From positions 46,163 through 110,162 of the forward strand of contig JBQKHY010000006.1 in the NCBI GenBank assembly GCA_052118065.1: a stretch of 64,000 nucleotides of DNA, given 5' to 3'. Position 1 is the stretch's first letter. Every line of letters begins with the position of its first letter. Below the pieces are notes generated by a model. It saw only the letters and a program-made list of their open reading frames with translations, had not been told where the DNA came from and ran no database searches. A program made the translations under genes and the position numbers. Shown one piece after another: positions 1-9,251 of this stretch. Source of the DNA: Ruminococcoides sp052118065 (GTDB taxonomy: Bacteria; Bacillota; Clostridia; Oscillospirales; Acutalibacteraceae).

Positions 1-970
1 CCGGAAACTTTTTATTATACCTTTCTTCATATTCCTTAAAAATCAAACCTCTTTTAAGTCGTAAGTTAAGCATAATAAATTCTTCTTCAGTACCACCAAT
101 ACAATCAAAATTAGTTTTATCATTATAAAATTCTTCAAAACTTCTGTTGTAGTAAAATCTTTCACCATTATAAAATGAATGTGCCGATGGACCAATGCCA
201 ATATATTCTTCACATCTCCAGTATTTTGTATTGTGCCTACTTTCAAATCCCTCTAAAGAATAATTAGAAATTTCATATTGACTGTAACCAATACTTTCAA
301 GGTATTCACTAACATACATATACATTTCAGCCTGTTCATCATCACTAGGCATATTTAAACTATCCTTAATTGTGTAGAACTTTGTACCTTCTTCTATCTT
401 TAGAATATAAGCAGAAATATGCTTAACATTAAGGGACTTGCAAAAGTCCATAGAATATTTTAATGATTCTTTAGTCTGAGTAGGTACACCGATAATAAGG
501 TCAAGTGAAATATTATCAATACCTGATTTTTTAGCCTGATTAACAGTATTGATTACATCTTCTTGACTATGAGTTCTGCCAAGTAACTTCATTTCGCTTT
601 CTACAGCAGATTGCATACCTATTGATAATCTGTTTAACCCACATTCTTTAAGTACAGTAAAGTCGATTAATTCCTTGCTTGTAGGATTCATTTCCATAGT
701 GATTTCAGCATTTTCGTCAACATTAAATTTATCATTAATCGTATTTAGTATTTTAGCAATTCTTTCAGTACCTAATGTGCTGGGTGTACCACCACCAAAA
801 TAAACAGTATCAAGCACAACATCATCATTACAGTATTTATCAAATCTTTCAATTACCTTATCTACATATCTATTCATTTCTTCATCATTCATCTTAATGC
901 TGAAAAAGTCACAGTAGGGACATTTACTTTTGCAAAAAGGAATGTGAATATATAATCCTATTTTCTTCAT
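1..970 (-). CDS. hemW: HemW-type radical SAM protein, 3' end cut off by the window
   Basis: The reverse strand is open from the ATG at 970 to the window edge, giving 323 residues with no stop inside the window. The N-terminus carries the radical SAM cluster motif CX3CX2C at residues 13-20 (CKSKCPYC, followed by DFFS) and the GGGTPS motif near residue 59. This is the coproporphyrinogen III oxidase-like family. The CPYCDFFS form fits HemW, a heme chaperone-like protein, better than true HemN; that assignment rests on family knowledge. The start is the first ATG after the A/T-rich gap shared with prfC, which is transcribed away from it. The missing part should be roughly the last 50-60 residues. 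Confidence 0.88.
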   Translation of the reverse strand, partial: MKKIGLYIHIPFCKSKCPYCDFFSIKMNDEEMNRYVDKVIERFDKYCNDDVVLDTVYFGGGTPSTLGTERIAKILNTINDKFNVDENAEITMEMNPTSKELIDFTVLKECGLNRLSIGMQSAVESEMKLLGRTHSQEDVINTVNQAKKSGIDNISLDLIIGVPTQTKESLKYSMDFCKSLNVKHISAYILKIEEGTKFYTIKDSLNMPSDDEQAEMYMYVSEYLESIGYSQYEISNYSLEGFESRHNTKYWRCEEYIGIGPSAHSFYNGERFYYNRSFEEFYNDKTNFDCIGGTEEEFIMLNLRLKRGLIFKEYEERYNKKFP

Positions 971-1053
971 AATTACCTCAAAAACATTGACTAATTCTAT
1001 TAATAATAGTAAAATATACTTTTAGAGATATGTCAAGTATTATTGGAGGAAAA

Positions 1054-2643
1054 ATGAGCGATTTATTTAACGAAATTGATAAAAGAAGAACCTTTGCAAT
1101 CATTTCTCACCCTGACGCAGGTAAAACAACACTAACAGAGAAACTTTTGCTATACGGAGGAGCAATCAACCTTGCCGGTTCTGTAAAAGGTAAGAGAACA
1201 GCAAAACATGCTGTATCAGACTGGATGGAAATTGAAAAACAAAGAGGTATTTCTGTTACTTCTTCAGTTCTTCAGTTTAAATATAAAGGATATTGTATCA
1301 ACATTTTGGATACACCCGGACACCAAGACTTCTCAGAAGATACTTATAGAACACTGATGGCTGCTGACTGTGCAGTAATGGTTATTGACGGTAGTAAGGG
1401 TGTAGAAAATCAGACAATCAAACTTTTCAAAGTTTGCGTTATGCGACATATTCCTATTATTACATTTATTAATAAAATGGATAGAGACTCTAAGAGTCCT
1501 TATGACCTACTTGAAGATATTGAAAATGTACTTGGTATCAACACTTGTCCTATTAACTGGCCTATAGGTTCAGGTAAAGAATTCAAAGGTGTTTATGAAA
1601 GAAACACTAAGAAAGTTATTGCCTTTACTGCTAATAACGGTCAAAAGGAAGTTGAAAAAGAAGAATTTACTCTTGATGACCCTGAACTTGATTCACACCT
1701 AGCATATGGTCAAAAAGAAACTCTACTTGAAGATGTAGAACTTCTTGATGGTGCAGGTGATGAATTTGATATTGATGCAGTTCGTAAAGGTGAACTTACA
1801 CCTGTATTCTTCGGTTCAGCTTTAACTAACTTTGGCGTAGAACCATTCCTAGAAGAATTTTTAAATCTAACTACACCACCACTTGCAAGAGAATCTGATG
1901 ACGGTATTATTGAACCTAAGAGTGATGAATTCTCAGCATTTGTATTTAAAATTCAAGCTAATATGAACAAGAACCATAGAGACAGAATTGCATTTATGCG
2001 TATCTGTTCAGGTAAGTTTGAAAAGAATATGGAAGTATTCCATATGCAAGGCAACAAGAAAATCAAACTTTCTCAACCACAACAGATTATGGCTCAAGAA
2101 AGAGAAATTGTTGATGAAGCCTATGCAGGTGATATTATCGGTGTATTTGATCCGGGTATTTTCTCAATCGGTGATACTGTTTGTACACCATCACATAAGT
2201 TTAAGTTTAAGGGTATTCCTACCTTTGCACCTGAACATTTCTGTTTAGTTAGACAGAAAGACACAATGAAGAGAAAGCAGTTTATTAAGGGTACAAACCA
2301 GATTGCACAGGAAGGTGCAATTCAGATTTTCCAAGAACTTGATGCCGGTATGGAAGAAGTAATTGTTGGTGTTGTTGGTGTACTTCAGTTTGATGTTCTA
2401 AAGTACAGACTAAACAATGAATACAATGTAGAAATTATTATGGAGAACCTACCTTATCAGTTTATCCGTTGGATTAAGAATGACAGTGAAGTTGATGTTA
2501 AGGCTCTTGACTTAGCATCAGATACTAAGAAAATTCAAGACTTAAAAGGTAATCACTTACTTCTATTTACATCTTATTGGTCAATTGATTGGGCATTGGA
2601 ACATAATAAAGGACTTGAACTTCAAGAATTTGGTAATGTATAA
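1054..2643 (+). CDS. prfC: Peptide chain release factor 3
   Basis: This 529-residue translational GTPase recycles RF1/RF2 from the ribosome after termination. The GTPase motifs are in order: SHPDAGKTT (about 18-26), the switch I segment EKQRGIS (about 61-67), DTPGHQDF (86-93) and NKMD (140-143). RF3-type domain II and III sequence follows to the C-terminus. The length matches the family (529 in Escherichia coli). An in-frame ATG exists at 1030, but GGAGGA at 1045-1050 lies directly before the ATG at 1054, so the later start is chosen. It is monocistronic, divergent from hemW, and closed by a strong terminator. Confidence 0.96.
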   Translation: MSDLFNEIDKRRTFAIISHPDAGKTTLTEKLLLYGGAINLAGSVKGKRTAKHAVSDWMEIEKQRGISVTSSVLQFKYKGYCINILDTPGHQDFSEDTYRTLMAADCAVMVIDGSKGVENQTIKLFKVCVMRHIPIITFINKMDRDSKSPYDLLEDIENVLGINTCPINWPIGSGKEFKGVYERNTKKVIAFTANNGQKEVEKEEFTLDDPELDSHLAYGQKETLLEDVELLDGAGDEFDIDAVRKGELTPVFFGSALTNFGVEPFLEEFLNLTTPPLARESDDGIIEPKSDEFSAFVFKIQANMNKNHRDRIAFMRICSGKFEKNMEVFHMQGNKKIKLSQPQQIMAQEREIVDEAYAGDIIGVFDPGIFSIGDTVCTPSHKFKFKGIPTFAPEHFCLVRQKDTMKRKQFIKGTNQIAQEGAIQIFQELDAGMEEVIVGVVGVLQFDVLKYRLNNEYNVEIIMENLPYQFIRWIKNDSEVDVKALDLASDTKKIQDLKGNHLLLFTSYWSIDWALEHNKGLELQEFGNV

Positions 2644-2653
2644 TTAAAAATTC

Positions 2654-2685
2654 AGCACAACCTTATCATAAGGTTGTGCTTTTTT
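2654..2685 (+). terminator. Rho-independent terminator of prfC
   Basis: A perfect 12-bp stem (2654-2665 with 2669-2680, arm AGCACAACCTTA) with a 3-nt loop is followed by five T, starting 10 nt after the prfC stop. Confidence 0.95.
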
Positions 2686-2837
2686 GTAGCCTGTTTAGTA
2701 ATGAAATTATTTAAATTTGTCAAATATTCGGTCAATTTTACCACAAGTAATGATTTTTAATACAATGTATGTTATTTTATTAACAGAGAAAAGAACATTA
2801 TTTTAATTAATTTATGGCACAAATGATTTATATATAT

Positions 2838-2881
2838 GGACTGGGGTTGTAGTAATTTTACTGCAACCCTAGTTCTTTTTT
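2838..2881 (+). terminator. Second plus-strand terminator-like hairpin
   Basis: A long stem (2838-2855 with 2858-2875; core GGGTTG pairing with CAACCC) is followed by TTTTTTC on the plus strand. On the minus strand, where it could serve hcp, the sequence after the stem is a mixed AT stretch rather than a T run. It is therefore best read as a plus-strand terminator, either a back-up for prfC or the end of an unseen small transcript in 2690-2837. Confidence 0.6.
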
Positions 2882-2889
2882 CTTATAAA

Positions 2890-4527
2890 TTATTTCCCAA
2901 AAAATAATTCAATATCATCTTCAACTGTACCGATACCGGAAATACCAAAGTTATCGACAAGAACCTTTGCTACATTTTCAGATAGAAAAGCAGGTAGTGT
3001 AGGACCAAGATGAATATTTTTTACACCTAAGTATAATAATGCTAATAGTACAATGACTGCCTTCTGTTCATACCATGAGATATTGTAAATAATAGGTAGC
3101 TGATTAATGTCATCAAGTCCAAATACTTCTTTTAGTTTTAGAGCAATAACTGCAAGTGAATATGAGTCATTACATTGACCGGCATCAAGTACCCTAGGAA
3201 TACCGTTAATATCACCTAGATTTAGCTTGTTGTACTTGTATTTTGCACAACCGGCAGTAAGGATTACTGTGTCCTTAGGTAAAGCCTTTGCAAAGTCTGT
3301 GTAGTAGTTTCTTGATTTTGCTCTACCATCACAACCTGCCATAACAACAAACTTCTTAATATCACCACTTTTAACTGCATCAACAATTTTATCAGCAAGT
3401 GAAAGTACCTGATTTTGTGCAAAGCCCCCAATAATTTCACCTTGTTCAATTTCAGTAGGTGGTGGACATTTTTTAGCAAGTTCAATAATTTCGGAAAAGT
3501 CTTTTTCTTCACCAATACCACCATCAATATGTTTAACACCAGGATAACCTGTAGCACCTGTAGTGAATATCCTGTCAATATAACTTTTCTTAGGTGGCAC
3601 AATACAGTTAGTTGTCATTAAGATAGGACCATTGAAACTTTCAAATTCTTCTTTCTGTTTCCACCAAGCATTACCGTAGTTACCTACAAAGTGAGAATAC
3701 TTTTTAAAGTGTGGATAGTAGTGTGCAGGTAGCATTTCTGAATGTGTATAAATATCAACACCTGAATTTTCACTTTGCTTTAGTAGCATTTCAAGATCCT
3801 TTAAATCATGACCTGATACTAGAATACCGGGACGACTCTTTACACCAATATTAACTTTAGTAATTTCAGGATTACCATAAGTTGATGTGTTAGCCTTGTC
3901 AAGCATAGCCATACCCTCAACACCGTATTTACCTGTTTCAAGTGTAAGATTAATCAATTCTTCAACAGATAAATTGTCATCAAGTGTCTTAGCTAATGCA
4001 CTTTGTAAAAATGCATCAACTTCTTCATTGTCACTCATTAGCACATTAGCATGTTTACTGTAAGCAGAAAGTCCCTTTAAACCATATGTGATTAGCTCTC
4101 TTAAACTTCTAACATCTTCATCTTTAGTAGAAAGTACACCGACAGTTTTACCTTTGCTTTCATATTCATCTTTGTTGCCATTCCAAAATACTTTTTCTGA
4201 TAAAGAATTTTTATCCTTAACCTTAGAAAGTAATTCTTCCTTTACCTTTAAAGTTTCTGTTACTCTCTCTTCAATTACCTTTTTGTCAAAATTTGCATTT
4301 GTAATTGTTGTAAATAGGTTAAGTGTAATAAGGTGATTAATTTCCTTATCAATAACCTTATTTTCTTTTCTTAACTGTGTTGTAACAGTAGATAGTAACT
4401 TACTTACATATACCAACAAGTCTTGCATAACTGCTGTGTCAGGTGTTTTACCACATACACCACTCATAGTACAACCACTACATTTAGCAGTTTCTTGACA
4501 TTGATAACAAAACATTTTATTTTCCAT
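2890..4527 (-). CDS. hcp: Hybrid cluster protein (hydroxylamine/NO reductase type)
   Basis: This 545-residue protein is a class I Hcp. The N-terminal cysteines fall as C-X2-C-X8-C-X5-C (C7, C10, C19, C25), the spacing of anaerobe Hcps that bind a [4Fe-4S] proximal cluster. Cysteine-containing motifs further on (GCDGRAKSR, AGCAKYKYN, DAGQCND) match the hybrid-cluster domain. Hcp is a cytosolic enzyme that handles nitric oxide or hydroxylamine. The ATG at 4527 is chosen over an upstream in-frame start because GGAGG (4536-4540) sits 8 nt before it. The gene is divergent from a Crp/Fnr regulator and shares a promoter region holding a clear operator. Confidence 0.95.
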   Translation of the reverse strand: MENKMFCYQCQETAKCSGCTMSGVCGKTPDTAVMQDLLVYVSKLLSTVTTQLRKENKVIDKEINHLITLNLFTTITNANFDKKVIEERVTETLKVKEELLSKVKDKNSLSEKVFWNGNKDEYESKGKTVGVLSTKDEDVRSLRELITYGLKGLSAYSKHANVLMSDNEEVDAFLQSALAKTLDDNLSVEELINLTLETGKYGVEGMAMLDKANTSTYGNPEITKVNIGVKSRPGILVSGHDLKDLEMLLKQSENSGVDIYTHSEMLPAHYYPHFKKYSHFVGNYGNAWWKQKEEFESFNGPILMTTNCIVPPKKSYIDRIFTTGATGYPGVKHIDGGIGEEKDFSEIIELAKKCPPPTEIEQGEIIGGFAQNQVLSLADKIVDAVKSGDIKKFVVMAGCDGRAKSRNYYTDFAKALPKDTVILTAGCAKYKYNKLNLGDINGIPRVLDAGQCNDSYSLAVIALKLKEVFGLDDINQLPIIYNISWYEQKAVIVLLALLYLGVKNIHLGPTLPAFLSENVAKVLVDNFGISGIGTVEDDIELFFGK

Positions 4528-4572
4528 TATATATACCTCCAAAATTTCAAAGTCCCTTGACTTTGTGAGGTT

Positions 4573-4615
4573 AGTATAATATATTTTCAATTATAGTTAT
4601 GTTGTTTCTACAACA
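4573..4615 (-). promoter_or_regulatory. hcp promoter with Crp/Fnr-type operator
   Basis: A perfect 6+4+6 palindrome, TGTTGT-TTCT-ACAACA, lies at 4600-4615 between hcp and the Crp/Fnr regulator. Reading toward hcp, a -10 element TATACT lies at 4578-4573. If transcription begins about 7 nt later (near 4566), the palindrome is centred at about -41.5, the class II activation position for this regulator family. Confidence 0.75.
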
Positions 4616-4642
4616 AAATCTAAAAAGGATGAATTTGCTATT

Positions 4643-5329
4643 TTGAAATTACAAGAAAAACTTTTAAACCAAGAGAATATAAAAGTCCTAGAAAATTCAT
4701 TATTGTTTAATAATATTTCTGTAGAAGAATTATATAGCTTATTGTATTGTCTAAAACCAACTATCAAAGAATACAACAAAGGTGAGTATATCTTTACAAC
4801 AGGACAGAATGTAAAATCAATAGGACTTGTACTTGATGGCAATATAATAATAGAAAATAATGATGTGTGGGGTAATAGAAATATAATTGATACTGTAACA
4901 GTAGGGGAGATTTTCGGAGAAAATTATGCTTGTATTATGAATGAACCTATTTTAGTTGATGTTGTGTCAGCAAGAAATTCAAAAGTTGTATTCTTTGAAA
5001 TCAATAAAATTTTGAATTTATGCAGTAATATGTGTACTTATCATAATAGTATAATCAAAAATTTACTTACAATCTCATCAGTAAAGTGTCTTAACTTGTC
5101 CAAGAAAATTTTAATTACTACCCCTAAAACTATTAGAGAAAAACTGTTGTCATACCTATCCTATGTGTCAAAATCAATGAATTCAACTACATTTGATATT
5201 CCTTATAATCGTCAAGAATTAGCCGATTATCTTAATGTGGATAGAAGTGCCTTGTCCTATGAAATCAGTAAAATGCAAAAAGAAAACTTTTTCATCAATA
5301 CAAAAAACCACTTTCAATTACTTATATAG
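4643..5329 (+). CDS. Crp/Fnr family transcriptional regulator, HcpR-like
   Basis: This protein of about 228 residues has an N-terminal cyclic-nucleotide-binding-type beta-barrel (LFNNISVEELYSLL, then GEYIFTTGQ, and GEIFGENY near 90-97). A C-terminal winged helix-turn-helix includes RQELADYLNVDRSALSYEISKM at about 192-213. The start is a TTG. AAGGA at 4625-4629 is 13 nt upstream, longer than ideal, and no better in-frame start was found. Its position back to back with hcp and the shared operator suggest it controls hcp, as HcpR does in other anaerobes. Cysteine ligands for an Fnr-type cluster are not evident, so the signal sensed cannot be named. Confidence 0.85.
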   Translation: MKLQEKLLNQENIKVLENSLLFNNISVEELYSLLYCLKPTIKEYNKGEYIFTTGQNVKSIGLVLDGNIIIENNDVWGNRNIIDTVTVGEIFGENYACIMNEPILVDVVSARNSKVVFFEINKILNLCSNMCTYHNSIIKNLLTISSVKCLNLSKKILITTPKTIREKLLSYLSYVSKSMNSTTFDIPYNRQELADYLNVDRSALSYEISKMQKENFFINTKNHFQLLI

Positions 5330-5375
5330 AAATTACTATTTTCATCACTTAAATATGAGCAATAAATCAATTAGA

Positions 5376-5412
5376 AAAGTCCGGTACAAACTTATGATTT
5401 GTATCGGACTTT
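5376..5412 (+). terminator. Hairpin after the Crp/Fnr gene
   Basis: A 15-bp stem (5376-5390 with 5398-5412; arms AAAGTCCGGTACAAA and TTTGTATCGGACTTT, one G-U pair) lies 46 nt past the regulator stop. The T tract after it is short, so it is probably but not certainly a terminator. Confidence 0.6.
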
Positions 5413-5497
5413 GTCATTCATAATAGGTGAAATAGTTCATATAAAGAACTATGTAAAAATTAACCTATCTTATGTAATAAATAGCACAAAATATGTT

Positions 5498-5536
5498 GAA
5501 AAATGTCTAGTAATATTATGAAAAATGTTGTATAAT
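5498..5536 (+). promoter_or_regulatory. Promoter of the secreted-protein operon with a 22-bp direct repeat
   Basis: GAAAAATGT occurs at 5498-5506 and again at 5520-5528, exactly 22 bp apart (two helical turns). The second copy ends just before a consensus -10, TATAAT (5531-5536). No good -35 is present, which fits an activator-dependent promoter. The rest of the 304-bp gap 5330-5633 holds only the upstream hairpin and AT-rich leader. Confidence 0.55.
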
Positions 5537-5633
5537 AAATCATATACAGAAATTATATATATAAAATATTATTTTAATTCTGAATTATTAGCAATAATGA
5601 TGAATTATAAATTATTTGATGAGGGGTATTTTT

Positions 5634-8600
5634 ATGAATAGCAAAAAGAAAAGTATAGGTTTATTAGTCACACCAATAGTAGCAGTAGCACTATTTATTG
5701 TGATTATATTTACATGTGTGGTTCAAGTATTTGGTAAGGATAATAATATGTCTTTTGCTCAGTATAAGGCAGATTATTATATAGATTCAGCTTCATATAA
5801 GTATTATATGTCTGATAACTTTACATTACCTTATAGAACAATTGTAGAACATAATAGAAAAAGTCCGGTATACCAAGGATTAATAAACTCATGGCAAGTT
5901 GCAACTTTCAATTTATCCAATGTAGTTGATTTCAGTAAAAAAAGAGTTGGATACTATGAGGCTTTCTTATTTGATATTCTTTACAAAGGCAATGACCCTA
6001 CTAACATTTCAGGTGTATTAAATAGTGGTATCAAAGCAACCCAGTCATCTATGCTTAAAAAGGTTGCTGATTTTGGCTTACAAGAGTATAAATCATTTGC
6101 GAAAGATAAGTTAAGCACAATGACTGATGATGAACTAAATAACCTTCTAAACGGTTTAAATGATTGTTATGAGTTTAAGCAAGTATTTGGTACAATCTCA
6201 GATATAGGTAAATATGCACAGTATGCAACAGATGTAGAAGATTTAATTTATAAGTTTTCTAAGATAGTTGTGTTAAGTAAACTATCATATGAATATTCAG
6301 AAGTTCTAAATTATGTTTCAGATAATACAACTGATAATTCTCTAAAAGTAGCATGTAATGAATTGTCAGCTATTTGCAGTAATGCAGTGGATAATTCTAC
6401 AATAATGACAATCCTAGCCGGTGACTATACAGCTACCCAAATAGGAAAATATTTGTTAGATGAAATATGGGATGGTGTTGTAAAAAAACTTAATATCTAT
6501 GGTATAGCTATAAAAACAGGTCAAGCTGTAGGTAAATGGGCATCATCTTTATTCTTTTCAACAGATAAAGAAATAGAAACATATTATGAAATGAATACTC
6601 TTTATGATTTTGAAGATCAGTTAAAGAAAGCCGTTAACCATTATGCTAGCAAAGTAAACTCATCAAATACAGAAGAAAATGCAAAATTATTTAATGCATC
6701 ATATGAAATGCTAATATCAACTTTTGCATTAGGATGTGATATTTCAGTAAAATATTCCTCAGTTACTTATGATTCAGGTGTAGTTAATCTTTTCATAAGC
6801 TATGTTTCAGGAAATCATGAAAAGTTTGAAAAATATAAGGAAACCTTGAATAATCTAAAGAAAAATATTGAATTTGAGTCAAACTTTGCAAATGATCAGC
6901 TATATAATCTGTATTTACAGGATTATTGCCAAGATACTTCAGAGATTATTAATGCACAACCGGTTACAATACCGTCTGATGCAAAGAGTACCGACCAATA
7001 TGTAAGTGAAATTGAGGAAGATGTTTTTCTAACCTGTGATATTCATATTAACAAAAATACAACTTTAACAGAAAATATGGAAACCTACGGTGACCTTTAT
7101 TTTGAAGGTGGTACTCTGGATTTAATTGGACATAAATGTACAATTCAAGGAAATTTATATCAGTCCGGTGGTGAAATGGACATTGATGGAGGAACCTTAG
7201 AAGTAACAGGAGATTATAGAATTCAAAATAGCAAACATATAGAAGGTACAGATAACTATATATTTAGTTCATCATCTGGATATTTAAATATGAGTAATGA
7301 TTCAGACTTGGTAAAAGTAAAAGGCAGTTTCTATACTCAATGTAATAATATTAATGAACTAACAGCAGGAACAATGGAAATAGGAGGAGACTTTAATCAA
7401 CTTGAAGGATATGAGTATAATTTCAATTGTTCTGGAACCCACAAAGTAATCCTAAATGGTACAGGAAAACAAAATGTTCATTTTGACAGTACAGATAGTA
7501 GTTTTAATACATTAGAAATTAAGAATACAGATGTTAGGAATTTAACATTTACTAATAATTTTGATGCAAACAAATTAACTGCTAATGGATACACTATAAC
7601 AAATAAATTATTTATTAATAGCGAAAACCAAGGTGAAATAAAGATAGATACCAATAATATGAATATATCTGCTGATAATTTAAAAGTAACTTACCTAAAT
7701 GGTAATTACAATAAAATCAATATAAATAGCAAGAATGTATTAATGGATGGTAATGTTGATTTAAGTGGTTGCGAACTTAATATTACAGGTAACTTATATC
7801 AGTCTAGTGGTAAAATGTACATTGATGGAGGTAAATTAGAAGTAACAGGAGATTATAGAATTCAAAATAGCAAACATATAGAAGGTACAGATAACTATAT
7901 ATTTAGTTCATCATCTGGATATTTAAATATGAGTAATGATTCAGACTTGGTAAAGGTAAAAGGCAGTTTCTATACTCAATGTAATAATATTAATGAACTA
8001 ACAGCAGGAACAATGGAAATAGGAGGAGACTTTAATCAACTTGAAGGATATGAGTATAATTTCAATTGTTCTGGAACCCACAAAGTAATCCTAAATGGTA
8101 CAGGAAAACAAAATGTTCATTTTGATAGTGCAAGTAGTAAATTTAATATTCTTAAATTAACTAAGGATAAGGAAAAAGATTATACATTTGACCCTGACAA
8201 TTGTTGGAATGAACTTTATCTTGATACTGATGTAAAATCAGTTTCAATTACTTCTCCTAAAACAATGAAGCAATGCGACTCAACAAAGCTTTTAGTAAAA
8301 GTAATTGGTATTAATAAACCTAGCCAAAGTGTTAATTGGAAAATTAGTGGCAATACTGATGAAAATACTACTATCAATGATAAGGGTGTTTTAACCATTG
8401 GCCTTGATGAAAAGGCAGAGAAAATTACCGTCACTGCAACTTCAGTAGCCGATAATACAAAATCTGCATCAGTAGAAATAACAATTTATCCGGTAGAATC
8501 CGTAGTTGATGGTATCAATGTTACTCCTTCAGTTGTTTCAACTGTTTGTGGTGGAAAAATTCAGTTTTCATCCCATATTTACGGTACATATAATCCGTCT

Positions 8601-9227
8601 CAAGAGGTGATTTGGTCTCTTTCAGGAAACAATTCTACAAGTACTAAAATTGATAATAACGGTCTACTAACTATCGGTAATGATGAAACAAGTAAAACTA
8701 TTACAGTAAAAGCTACTTCTAAGCTGGATAATACAAAATTTACAACAGTTAAAGTAGATGTACTACAAATCAAAATAATTTCTACTGTGGATAATGTTAC
8801 CGTAACAATGGAAACAGGAGAAACAAAACAATTAAAGGCTATTGTATCAGGTACTAATAATCCTAGCCAAAATGTTACTTGGAGCTTATCCGGTAATAAT
8901 AGCAAAAAAACCGTAATCACTAGTGATGGTTTATTAACAATCGGTAAAGATGAAACATCCAAGAAAATTGTCGTTAAGGCTAAGTCTGTTGAAGATCCGT
9001 CAAAGTATGGTGAATTTGCAATTAATATCGAAAACACTACACCTAATTATGATGTTAATATGGATGGTGTCGTAGATATTAAGGATGCCTCCCTAATTCA
9101 AAAATATTTAACCGATTTAGCATCACTGACTGATGAACAGACGCCTTTAGCTGATATTAATCAAGATGGATTGGTCAATATTAAGGATGTTACCTACTTA
9201 CAAAGATATTTAACAAAAGTTAACTAG
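5634..9227 (+). CDS. Secreted repeat protein with Big_2-like domains and C-terminal type I dockerin
   Basis: The 1197-residue product begins with a basic stretch and a hydrophobic segment (about residues 9-32) acting as signal or anchor. Residues up to about 450 are mostly helical with no recognised family. Two copies of a near-identical ~97-residue beta-rich block (about 522-618 and 735-831) follow. Three Ig-like Big_2-type domains occupy about 869-1132, each with the pattern G.N.PSQ.V.W.LSGN. The last 60 residues are a type I dockerin: two Ca-binding loops, DVNMDGVVDIKDA and DINQDGLVNIKDV, each followed by a YL-ending helix. Dockerins bind cohesins, so the protein could dock to a scaffoldin. 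GAGGGG at 5621-5626 favours the ATG at 5634. It heads a probable operon with the next three genes. No catalytic domain was recognised. Confidence 0.85.
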   Translation: MNSKKKSIGLLVTPIVAVALFIVIIFTCVVQVFGKDNNMSFAQYKADYYIDSASYKYYMSDNFTLPYRTIVEHNRKSPVYQGLINSWQVATFNLSNVVDFSKKRVGYYEAFLFDILYKGNDPTNISGVLNSGIKATQSSMLKKVADFGLQEYKSFAKDKLSTMTDDELNNLLNGLNDCYEFKQVFGTISDIGKYAQYATDVEDLIYKFSKIVVLSKLSYEYSEVLNYVSDNTTDNSLKVACNELSAICSNAVDNSTIMTILAGDYTATQIGKYLLDEIWDGVVKKLNIYGIAIKTGQAVGKWASSLFFSTDKEIETYYEMNTLYDFEDQLKKAVNHYASKVNSSNTEENAKLFNASYEMLISTFALGCDISVKYSSVTYDSGVVNLFISYVSGNHEKFEKYKETLNNLKKNIEFESNFANDQLYNLYLQDYCQDTSEIINAQPVTIPSDAKSTDQYVSEIEEDVFLTCDIHINKNTTLTENMETYGDLYFEGGTLDLIGHKCTIQGNLYQSGGEMDIDGGTLEVTGDYRIQNSKHIEGTDNYIFSSSSGYLNMSNDSDLVKVKGSFYTQCNNINELTAGTMEIGGDFNQLEGYEYNFNCSGTHKVILNGTGKQNVHFDSTDSSFNTLEIKNTDVRNLTFTNNFDANKLTANGYTITNKLFINSENQGEIKIDTNNMNISADNLKVTYLNGNYNKININSKNVLMDGNVDLSGCELNITGNLYQSSGKMYIDGGKLEVTGDYRIQNSKHIEGTDNYIFSSSSGYLNMSNDSDLVKVKGSFYTQCNNINELTAGTMEIGGDFNQLEGYEYNFNCSGTHKVILNGTGKQNVHFDSASSKFNILKLTKDKEKDYTFDPDNCWNELYLDTDVKSVSITSPKTMKQCDSTKLLVKVIGINKPSQSVNWKISGNTDENTTINDKGVLTIGLDEKAEKITVTATSVADNTKSASVEITIYPVESVVDGINVTPSVVSTVCGGKIQFSSHIYGTYNPSQEVIWSLSGNNSTSTKIDNNGLLTIGNDETSKTITVKATSKLDNTKFTTVKVDVLQIKIISTVDNVTVTMETGETKQLKAIVSGTNNPSQNVTWSLSGNNSKKTVITSDGLLTIGKDETSKKIVVKAKSVEDPSKYGEFAINIENTTPNYDVNMDGVVDIKDASLIQKYLTDLASLTDEQTPLADINQDGLVNIKDVTYLQRYLTKVN
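7198..7486 (+). repeat. Internal direct repeat, copy 1
   Basis: This 289-nt segment inside the dockerin gene recurs at 7837-8125 with, as far as I can read, a single base change. Both copies are in frame, 639 nt apart. Confidence 0.9.
7837..8125 (+). repeat. Internal direct repeat, copy 2
   Basis: Second copy of the 289-nt segment at 7198-7486. Similarity also extends a short way upstream (the ATTGATGGAGG stretch) but is weaker there. Confidence 0.9.
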
Positions 9228-9251
9228 TTTAAGATTAGTAAGGGAGAAAAT

